From Nymphaea colorata (Eukaryota > Streptophyta > Magnoliopsida > Nymphaeales > Nymphaeaceae), in the NCBI RefSeq assembly GCF_008831285.2, contig NC_045143.1, forward strand, positions 20,174,854 to 20,238,853: 64,000 nucleotides of DNA. Direction: 5' to 3'. Shown here piece after piece: positions 56,011 to 64,000 of this stretch. Positions within the stretch are counted from its first letter, which is position 1. Each line of letters begins with the position of its first letter. The notes beneath the pieces are model-generated. The model was given only the letters and a program-made list of their open reading frames with translations. It was not told the origin of the DNA and searched no databases. The position numbers were made by a program, and so were the translations under genes.

Positions 56011-56924
56011 GGGTGTGGATCTAAGTCACAGGGTGCGCCAAATATGGTGGCGCACCCTGTCAGTGCGGGTGCGGGTGCAGGTGCGGCCCGACACGGCACC
56101 CGACTTGCTCAAACCGAATCAGGTGCAGACCATTTGAGGAAGAAAATCGAATGTCTACTAGTCAATGAAGAACTGACATTCATGGAAAAAGGATGGTCTC
56201 GTTGGATCCGGGACAAGAAAATTAAGAAACAATGACACCTAGGTAAAGGATAATATGAAGAGCAAAAAGAAATTGAGATTTGAGGCAAAAAGAAAGAAAC
56301 AAGAACTCTTAGAAGAAAAAAAGACTAAAAACAAGACAGTAGGATAAACATAAAAAGTCACATGTCAAACCTAAAATAGACAGGATTTGAAAACAAGGAA
56401 CAATGGAATATTCGGCGGAAGAAAGTGATAGCTGTGTAGGTTCACTCTCATGGTTCAATATGGCCAGTGAAACACCACACGTATGAATCCTGATTGCTTT
56501 TACTTGAGAAAGGGGAACCATCTCTAAGCCTAAGTATTCCTCAATGACTGATGGCATACAGGTACTACGAGCTTAGAGCTGGCGAGCACAGCAGTCTACC
56601 AGTGTACCACTGAATAGGAGACCTAAGAATGTCGATACTCTGAGGAGAAATTTTCATTCTAACAAAATAGAAGGTGATGACTCCAACAGAGGAAAAGGTT
56701 AGCAAAAAAAAAAAATAGTCTGTTACACATTTGATTTATCACATCATAGAAAATTGAAACATCACAGTTTGATTGATAAAAAAGGATTCAATTAGACACC
56801 AGATAAAGGATGGAAAATGAAACTTGTTGCCAAGACATTTAAATGCGATGCAAAACAGTGGGAGGAGAAGAAATCAAGCGTTAATCACATTTGCAAGTAA
56901 CTAATGATGGTCTGCTCTGGTACA
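56011..56924. other. Intron 16 DNA, unassigned
   Basis: A GTGCGGGTGCGGGTGC-rich stretch near 56060-56090 follows the MITE, then AT-rich DNA. TCTGCTCTGGTACA just before 56925 may be a decayed primer binding site (complement). No gene seen. Confidence 0.4.
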
Positions 56925-57198
56925 TGTCAGAAAATCCAGACTTTTTGGTTGACCAAAACTGTGTTGAATGAAGGGGAAGGGAAACATTCCTCATGTGCAC
57001 TGCAGCAAATGCAACCCTTTCCACATGAAATAGCTGCAGCAACCTCTGACGTTTGGCTGAAACTCCTTTTATGTATTACAAAACAAATTAGGCTCCATAG
57101 CAAAACCCCCAGAAACTAACTGCATATTATATAGACCCATATCAGAGCCAGATTCAAACAAAAACAACGGCACGAGCACGTAACATCACGTCCTGACA
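56925..57198 (-). repeat. Old copia LTR, right copy
   Basis: 274 bp with perfect 6-bp inverted ends TGTCAG...CTGACA. It is related to the sequence at 50266-50516. If the two belong together they frame a - strand element of nearly 7 kb whose interior has been replaced or destroyed, except for the RNase H tail. Confidence 0.45.
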
Positions 57199-57482
57199 AA
57201 TACATTAATTTATACCACATGGTTGTTAAGGATAAAATTTTCTTCTAAACCAAATAGAGTAATTAATACTTTTTATGGTGATGTGAATATTATACTGCTT
57301 TGAGTAACTGCAAGAAGATGTTAATGCAGTACATGAGCTACCCTTACTGCATGTTGCTTTGCTCTTCATGTCCCCTTAGGTTTTTCATTTCTTTGAATTC
57401 TTCTGTTTTTGCTAGTTGCTGCAGTGCTAGTTGGTGTAAATTGAATTTTCTTTTCAACATGTGCTTTTTGATGGCACAACAG
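57199..57482 (+). other. End of intron 16
   Basis: AT-rich intron DNA leading to the polypyrimidine-rich CACAACAG acceptor. Confidence 0.6.
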
Positions 57483-57548
57483 GTACCAATCACAGTTCAC
57501 TTTGACCATGGATGTCTCAAGGAAGAACTCTTAGGGGCTTTGGAAATG
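57483..57548 (+). CDS. Host gene exon 17: catalytic Asp / zinc His of the aldolase
   Basis: Twenty-two codons between CAACAG and GTACTT encoding VPITVHFDHGCLKEELLGAL. HFDHG is the class II aldolase motif carrying the catalytic Asp and the first zinc-binding His. The 7.3-kb intron upstream contains a hAT relic, a TRIM-like element and a MITE. Confidence 0.9.
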
Positions 57549-57697
57549 GTACTTCTTGTCAACTCTATATATTCTTTATGTGGTAAAGAAGTGTAGCATG
57601 AAAACTTGAGCTTTCTTTTGAGGTCACAAATAGCAGAAGAATTTTTCAGGCTGTTGAATATTGCGACTTTAATATTTTTCTTTGCCATATTTACCAG

Positions 57698-57886
57698 GGA
57701 TTCAACTCAGTCATGGTTGATGGTTCACACCTTCCATTTGAAGACAATGTATCATTTACAAAGTACATATCATCCTTAGGCCACTCAAAACAGGTATTAG
57801 TTGAAGCTGAGCTGGGTCGCTTGTCAGGAACTGAGGATGATATAACAGTTGAGGAATATAAATCAATGCTTACTGATCCAACTCAG
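57698..57886 (+). CDS. Host gene exon 18: aldolase barrel, second zinc ligand
   Basis: Sixty-three codons between TACCAG and GTACAT. It contains SVMVDGSHLPFEDNVSFTKY and LVEAELGRLSGTEDD. The VDGSHL motif is conserved, and the Glu of VEAELG matches the Glu zinc ligand of class II aldolases. Confidence 0.92.
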
Positions 57887-57963
57887 GTACATAATATGTA
57901 CCATTTTCCAGTTTGTGAAAAGCTTTAGTTGATTTAGAGACTAATCAGCTGTAGATGTTTCAG

Positions 57964-58074
57964 GCACAAAAATTCATTGATGAGACCAGCATTGGTGCTT
58001 TAGCAGTCTGTATCGGAAATGTCCATGGAAAATATCCAGCAAGTGGCCCTAATCTTAGGCTTGATCTACTAAAG
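57964..58074 (+). CDS. Host gene exon 19 (last visible): third zinc ligand
   Basis: Thirty-seven codons between TTTCAG and GTTGGT. It encodes IGALAVCIGNVHGKYPASGP then NLRLDLLK. The His of NVHGKYP is the next zinc ligand. The final conserved aldolase segment (HGASGL-type motif and C-terminus) is not found downstream in the window, so at least one more exon lies beyond 64000. Confidence 0.9.
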
Positions 58075-58245
58075 GTTGGTTCTGAAGTTTGGAATATTGA
58101 GTTGTGCATGCAGTCAATAGCGTGTGTGCATGTATGTGGCACTGTATCAGCTGTTTCCTAAATAACATGGATAAGCAACTTAGGTCCATGTACCCACGTC
58201 TGTACGGCAGGGATGGGGCACAAGTATTTGGACATGTATGGATAC

Positions 58246-58335
58246 TGTAGAAACAAGCACCACACATGAACACATGATGTAACGTGGAAAAACCTCTCAA
58301 GAATGAGGGTAAAAAACCTCGTGAGACGAGAAGGT
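58246..58335 (-). repeat. Copia LTR fragment
   Basis: TGTAGAAACAAGCACC, then AACGTGGAAAAACCTC and AGAATGAGGG, resembles the 3' end of the B and D LTR families. It is cut at the large repeat. Confidence 0.55.
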
Positions 58336-59208
58336 TGTCACACCCCAACACTTTGACCTCCAAATAATTTTTTTTTTGTTAAAACATAAAACGTCGAGGT
58401 GCGACAACACAACGATTCAAAAGGAGCTATGTACATCAAAAGACAATGGGGCAAACATTTCATTATATAGTAAATTTAGTTCATACAAAATTTATTTTAT
58501 ATTTCTGAATAATACATATGACAAAAATGCTCCAAAACCACAACATTGACGCCTAACAAAAACAAGACATCAATGAGACCAAAACATGACGCTCCGGCAC
58601 TACAATAGACCTAAAATCTCCTCAGTAGGATGTGAGTTGAGCCATCTGATCAACCTGCTGCCCCGAGTCCGTGAAAACCTGAAAAAGTAAACAAAAGACT
58701 TAGCCTTCGCAATATGGGAACAAACCAAATAAATTCTTAACCCTCTCAAGGTAAAGGCTCAAATCTGGGATATAACAAATACGAAAACAAAACAGTATGA
58801 TGTCATGATAGGAGCATGTAGTCACTTGACTTGTCATAAAAGCCCCTCGCATATACCACGACATGTAGAGACCACTCAATAACTACAAGTAACACACTCG
58901 ATTGTCACATGCACTTCATTCACATTCTTTTCATTTACATTAACTTTAGTGAATTGACAGTTCCTATGGGTGCAAATACAAGCACGTGCACACCACATGC
59001 GCCTCCAATGGGGAGACAACCTCGTGGTGGCTCGAAACGATACGGATCCGTTCACGCTGCAACGGTAAAACAATCATTCATGGATGTGTGAATTCTAAGG
59101 AGAGTTGCTAAGCCTTTCCTAGGACACCCAGGTTGGGAAGACGGTAACTCAACGCTCCAAGCACATTACACAATGATATCCTGGGGCCTTGCATCACCTG
59201 TGTTCCGA
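58336..59208 (-). repeat. Large LTR-like repeat R, partial copy 3
   Basis: Begins TGTCACACCCCAACACTTTG like the copy at 44036 and follows it to about the CTGCGCTCCGA/CTGTGTTCCGA word (44785 versus 59200), with one extra segment near 58800. It is truncated where element F begins. Confidence 0.65.
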
Positions 59209-59225
59209 GCCACTAAAGAAGAATA

Positions 59226-59604
59226 TGATAGAAAAAGGCACTAAGGCCACTTGGAAATATATCAATCTTATTGAATGAATGTCAAATGGCTGTGTAAAAC
59301 AACATACATTGTACAAGAGGCAGCCCAAGAATATATACAAGTAATGAGAGTGAAGGAGAGAAGGAAGAGAGGGCTGTTCTAGCCGTTGGAGGTTCCAACG
59401 GCTCATAAAGGAGCCGTTGGAACTCCCAACGGCTAGGACAAAGGGGAAAAGAAAAGAAAAAGAAAAGAAAAGAAAAAGAAAAGGAAAATAAAAGAAAAGA
59501 AAAAGAAAAATAAAAGAAATAATAAAATACATAAAAATAAAAATAAAATATAAAAAATGTAAAACCTAACCTATGATATCAACAAGATATCTTATTTCCT
59601 AACA
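59226..59604 (-). repeat. 3' LTR of element F (left edge tentative)
   Basis: Ends TTCCTAACA at 59604, beside the C-run. The start TGATAGAAAAAGG gives a TG...CA element strand. It contains repeated GCCGTTGGA / TCCAACGGC inverted words and a GAAAA-rich run (59452-59520). Confidence 0.55.
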
Positions 59605-59616
59605 CCCCCCCTTAAA
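59605..59616 (-). other. Polypurine tract of element F
   Basis: TTTAAGGGGGGG on the - strand directly before the 3' LTR. Confidence 0.8.
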
Positions 59617-59617
59617 C

Positions 59618-62600
59618 TTACGGTGCTAACACCAAAAGTTTATCTAAAAGAAAGTTGAATCTGGGAGAACATAGAGGCTTCGTGAAGAAATCAGCCAGCT
59701 GGAACTCGGAGGAGACATATGGAAGCTTGATGGTCTTGTTCAAAAATTCTTCACGAACATAGTGACAATCCATCTCTATATGCTTTGTTCGTTCATGAAA
59801 TGTTTGATTCTTGGCAATGTAGATAGAACTCTTGTTATCGCAGCACAAATCAGTAGGTTCTTCTATTCTTGTTCCCATATCAAGAAGTATTTGACGAAGC
59901 CACACAATTTCCATAGTTGTAGAAGCCATGGCTGGATATTCAGCTTCAGTAGAGGATAGAGAGACTTTCTGTTGTTTCTTGCACTTCCATGAGATGAGTG
60001 ATTCCCCTAAAAAAACACAAAAACCAGTAGTTGAGTGTCCATCATTTGGATCTCCTCCCCAATCAGCATCAGTATAAGCAATCAAGTTTAAAGGGGAAGA
60101 GGAAGACATAAATACTCCCTTATTTATTGTTCCCTTAATATATCTAATGATACGAAGAACAGCTCCCATATGAATGGTTGATGGAGCATGTTGAAATTGA
60201 CTCACAGTATGAACTGCATGAGTAATGTCAGGCCGAGTGATGCTAAGATACATTAAGGAACCCACAAGCTGTCGGTTAGGAGTGGGATTGGTAAGTGGAA
60301 CTCCATCATCAATCTTCATTTTGTTTCCTACTGCTTCAGGTGTGACCTTATCATCTGTTATGTCTGATTTAGCAATGATCTCTGCAGCAAACTTAGTTTG
60401 TGACAAAAAATATCCTCTAGTAGAATATGCAACCTCAATACCCAAGAAATACGTTAGAAAACCTAAATCTTTCATTTCAAAAGTTCTTTGTAACAATTTT
60501 TTACATTCTCTAATACCTTCTTTATCACTACCTGTAATGATCATGTCATCAACATACAGTAGGAGGATTATGATACCTGCATTAGTATTATTAACAAACA
60601 AGGCAGTGTCAGTTAAACATGAATGAAATCCATAATCAGAAATAACAGAGTAAAAACGGTCAAACCAAGCTTTAGGAGCTTGTTTGAGGCCATAAAGAGC
60701 CTTATTAAGTCTAAGAACCTTTCCTTGAGGAACTGGTGGTACTTCCATGTAAACTTCTTCCATAAGATCTTCATTTAAAAAGACATTTTTAACGTCCATT
60801 TGGTAGATATTCCAGTTTTTAATAGATGCTAAAGCAATAAGGGTCCTAACAGTAGTCATTCTAACTACAGGAGCAAAGGTTTCCTCATAGTCAATACCAT
60901 ATTCTTGAGCGTAACCTTTGGCAACAAGCCTAGCTTTATATCTTTCTAAAGATCCATCACTTCTAGTCTTCACCTTGTAAACTCACTTGCATCCAATAGT
61001 CTTTTTTCCTATAGGTAAGTCTTGTATTTCCCAAGTTTGGGCTTTTCTCAAGGCATCTAATTCTTCTATCATGGCATTCTTCCATTCAATATATTTAGAG
61101 GCTTCATTAAAAGTAGAAGGTTCAAAGTGAGAGTGAATGGCATTAATTCTAGCTCTATGAGTTGGGGTGAAAGTTTCATATGACACAAACCTATTGGGTT
61201 GTCTTACATTTCTAGTAGATCTTCCAAGGTTTCCTTCACTTTGTGGAGTTGGTTGGAGATCAATAGTCTCATGATGTTCTACTTCATCAACATCTTGTTG
61301 TCGGTTTCTTCTATGATATGTGATTATATCCTTGGCTACTCCGTCATCATTATCATCAGTGTTACTATCATCAACATCATGCATTTCATCATCACATTGA
61401 GAGAGATACTTAAATAAAAAGGAATAATCATTGTTGTGTTGTGATTCTCCACAAATTTTGAATCCATTTTCGTCTTCACAAAACTTTACATTTCTTGAAA
61501 CTATGATCTTGTCTTTGACTGGATCATAACATTTGTAGCCTTTTTGTGTTTCAGAATAACCAATGAAAACACACTCAATAACCTTTGAACTTAGTTTATC
61601 AGCCTTGTCATTAAGAACAAAACATTTGCAACCAAAAACACGAAGCCTTTTCAAATCAGGTTCATATTTGAATAATTTTTCAAAAGGGGTTGTATTATTT
61701 AAAGCTTTTGAAGGCATTCTATTTATGAGATATACAGAGGCTAGGGCTGTTTCGGCCCAAAAGCTTTTAGGCACATTTTTGGCAATAAGAAGAGTTCTAG
61801 TTGTTTCAATTATGTGCTTATGTTTTCTTTCAGAAAGTCCATTTTGTTGAGGTGTTCTTGGACAAGATTTTTGATGGATTATTCCATAGTTTTCTAAATA
61901 TCTTTTGAACTCATTTGAAATGTATTCGCCTCCAGAATCAGTCCTTAGGATTTTTAATTTAGCATTAAACTGTGTTTGTACTAAGTTGTGAAAATTTTTG
62001 AACATGTCAAAAACCTCAGATTTGTATCTTAAGAAATATATCCAACAATATCTAGTGAAATCATCAACAAATATCACATAATACGATAACCCTCCTTTTG
62101 ACATGAGAGGAGAGGGCCCCCACACATCGGAATGAACAAGTTCAAAGGGAAAAGAGGAAAAAAAGCTTCTTTGTCCAAAGATAAGGATTTCATTTTTCCA
62201 TGTATACAATCATTACATTTGAAATTCTCAATACAAACGTCCTTGGTAGGACTCATCATGGACAATTTTCTAATGTTTGGATGACCTAATCTTTGATGCC
62301 AAACATTAATGTGTACATTTTTCACATAGTGACAAAACTTTTCCTTGGGGATGCATAAATTGTCCATGTAGTAAAGGTCCCCTTTTCTAAAACTTTCCCC
62401 AATCAATCTCCCGGTTTGGTGATCCTGCACCAAACATTTATTTGATGAGAAAACGATGTCAAAACCAAGATCTGAAATTTGAGATACAGAAAGTAAGTTA
62501 AGATTAAGCCTAGGGACATAACTAACTTTTGGAACAAAGAACTTTTGTTTTCCAAATTCTTTTTCAAAATCCCCGATCCCTTTAACATTCAAAGATGTTC

Positions 62601-62805
62601 CATCGGCAGTAACTACATTAGATTCTTTTCTTGCTTGTTCAAAATTGGTCAAAGATGATATATTTGGTGTCATATGAAAAGATGCACCGGAATCTAAAAG
62701 CCAAGAAAACATACCGGGAGTGTTGGAGGTAGATGCCGTTGTTGCTAGTGCTCCAGGATTCGACTCTTTGATCATAGGTTGAAGCACTGACATGATTTGA
62801 TTCAA
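59618..62805 (-). pseudogene. Element F pol, broken
   Basis: From the right: protease WLLDSGASFHM (about 62710), HHCC, integrase (HSDVWGPS, TDSGGEYISNEF, QQNGLSERKHKH), RT (LLYVDDMIITG near 60550) and RNase H (TDADWGGDPNDG, SSTEAEYPAMA), closing at 59618. A frameshift falls at an A-run near 62158-62164, at the start of integrase. A TGA at 60983-60985 replaces the conserved Trp between integrase and RT. Confidence 0.9.
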
Positions 62806-62817
62806 CGTTGTGGAGAT

Positions 62818-63892
62818 TTAAGAGAGATCACATCCTTCATTTGCAACATTTGCAACCTTCCTTTGGTCAAATTGTCTATTGTTGTATTGTCCACCTTGTG
62901 AATATGAAGTTCCACTTCCAGGGTTGTGTTGCCCTCCTTGAGGATATGAAACTCCTCCTTTGAAAAGATTTCCTCCATCGTTTCGTGGTTGTCCTTCATT
63001 GTTATTCAACTTTGGACAACTAGGTCTAATGTGACCCGGTTCATGACAAAAGTGGCAAACAACCTTAAATTCCCCTCTATTTTGGTTTTTAAAGTGAGGA
63101 GGTCTAAAAGATTTGATGTTGTTCCCGGGTCTAGAGGCGGCTAAAATTTTTTCTTCTTCTTGTTTGGAAGTAAGAACACTATCTAATTCTTTGGATAATT
63201 TCATTCTAGTTTCTTCACCGCTTAACTTCGTAAGAAGTTCATGAATGGGTGGAGGAAAGGCTAAAGAAAGAAGGGCTGACCTAATTTGTTCAAATTCGGG
63301 TCGTAGACCTTGAAGAAATTGAAAAAACCTAAATTCATCGACTTCTTCTCTTCTAATCTCATGACACTTACAATCCAATCCTAGTTTGGGAGTAAGTTGA
63401 TCTAACTCATTCCATACACTAGAGATTTCCATAAAATAATCTCTAACATTATTCTCACCTTGCTTGATACTTTGGGCTTTTTGAATCAAGAGATATTTAC
63501 GGGCCATATCTTTTTGGGTAAACATTCCCTTGAGATATTCCCAAACTTCACTTGCTCTTTCATAATACATGAGATTTTGGGCAATTCTAGGTTCTATACT
63601 TCCGTAAATTCATTCTTTAATTCTAGAGTTCGTGGCCTCCCAATCATCTAATTTTTTATAGTATTCATCCATAGCATTTTTTCTCTCTTCTACATTCAAG
63701 TCTTTCTCAACTCCATTTTCAATTTTGGTCAACTTGAGAGAAGGAGGGGTAGACGTACCTCTTATGAAACCCCATAAATATTTTCCTTTGATATGCATCT
63801 CCAAGCATTTTGCCCATAGAGTGTAGTTGGTCATCAAGCTTGTACGGAGCATGATAACTTCCTCCTTCGATCAAGACTTTGGAGTCCTCCAT
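62818..63892 (-). pseudogene. Element F gag, broken
   Basis: The ATG at 63892 begins MEDSKVLIEGGSYHAPYKL. A frameshift near 63835 leads into TNYTLWAKCLEMHIKGKYLW. TGA at 63610-63612 (after RIKE) and TAA at 62818-62820 (after DLS) interrupt the frame. A zinc knuckle CHFCHEPGHIRPSC lies near 63050-63010. Repeated SYPQGGQHN / SYSQGGQYN words precede the second stop. Confidence 0.88.
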
Positions 63893-64000
63893 AAGAGCAA
63901 GATTTTAAGTAATAATCTCCAAGAGAAACAAAGAGGAAGTCCTTCTAGAAATTTCACCAAACAGTTGGTGAGCAGCAATAATAAGGTCTTCAAGAAATGT
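63893..64000 (-). other. Leader of element F
   Basis: AT-rich untranslated sequence upstream of gag. The primer binding site and 5' LTR are beyond the window. Confidence 0.5.

Larger units (their letters stand above)
12290..58074 (+). other. Host gene: sugar-acid kinase (DUF1537) / class II aldolase multidomain protein, visible part
   Basis: Nineteen exons joined at GT-AG (one GC-AG) junctions give 696 in-frame codons without a stop. The order is DUF1537 N-domain (exons 2-6), DUF1537 C-domain (8-13), class II aldolase (14-19). I recognise this as the plant 'ketose-bisphosphate aldolase class-II family' protein, which in other plants also has two 6-phosphogluconate-dehydrogenase-like NAD-binding domains upstream. 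Those exons and the aldolase end are outside the window. By family, the kinase part would phosphorylate a four-carbon sugar acid with ATP and the aldolase part would cleave or condense a phosphorylated product; substrates in plants are not established. Exon 1 enters with codon position 2 and exon 19 ends on a codon boundary followed by a GT donor. The introns carry at least five LTR retrotransposons. All exons look intact, so the gene is probably functional; the splice choices are my reading and untested. Confidence 0.88.
59226..64000 (-). mobile_element. Ty1/copia retrotransposon F, runs off the window
   Basis: Polypurine tract, pol, gag and part of the leader are visible on the - strand; the 5' LTR lies past 64000. 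The protein family differs from A-E and resembles element G (same LCCD(N/K)KSxxYIA and HIEMDCHYV RNase H words and G-run tract). At least three nonsense codons and two frameshifts disable it. Confidence 0.9.

Noticed and set aside
55373-56235. Frames with poly-Glu/Lys and poly-Phe/Ser
   Set aside because: GAA/TTC microsatellites inside a MITE.

Overview
This window is nuclear DNA from a flowering plant. It shows spliced exons with plant-type GT-AG junctions, Ty1/copia retrotransposons primed by the plant initiator-Met tRNA site (TGGTATCAGAGC), a plant LINE, non-autonomous DNA transposons, TA/CT microsatellites and AT-rich introns. The species cannot be named from the sequence. The very long retroelement-filled introns fit a lineage with expanded introns, but that is only suggestive.

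Nearly the whole window appears to lie inside one host gene on the + strand. I could place 19 consecutive coding exons from 12290 to 58074. They join in frame into 696 codons with no stop. They encode the four-carbon-acid-sugar-kinase-like part (DUF1537/OtnK type) and most of the class II (zinc) aldolase part of the large plant multidomain 'ketose-bisphosphate aldolase class-II family' protein. The amino-terminal dehydrogenase-like domains and the carboxy end of the aldolase are not in the window. The first visible exon starts mid-codon and the last visible exon ends before the final zinc-ligand motif, so the gene continues on both sides.

Layout: 1-3530, dead LINE (- strand). About 3900-10950, an old internally deleted copia element (- strand) carrying a DNA-transposon insertion and, nested in it, complete copia element A (5701-10905, +). 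11325-11942, two small inverted-repeat elements. 12290-15089, exons 1-7. 15090-36092, a 21-kb intron holding three complete copia elements: B (16500-21778, -, identical LTRs), C (22394-27876, +, nested in a GC-rich inverted-repeat element) and D (30624-35749, -), plus MITE-like elements and an LTR-like repeat. 36093-42613, exons 8-15, with a partial large LTR-like repeat and a MITE in the introns. 43651-48310, a chimera of two copia fragments joined by a 2.9-kb LTR-like repeat, followed by a copia RT relic. 50058-50132, exon 16. 50133-57482, an intron with a copia tail relic, a hAT transposase relic, a TRIM-like element, a PIF/Harbinger-like MITE and an old LTR. 57483-58074, exons 17-19. 58246 to the end, an LTR fragment, a third copy of the large repeat and a copia element F (-) running off the window.

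The host gene probably makes one cytosolic or organellar carbohydrate enzyme. The mobile elements are passengers in its introns. Element LTRs differ by 0-3 substitutions, so most complete copia insertions are recent. All copia coding regions carry at least one break. I see no prokaryotic-type defence or biosynthetic system. The noteworthy content is how the elements invaded, nested and recombined inside one apparently intact gene.
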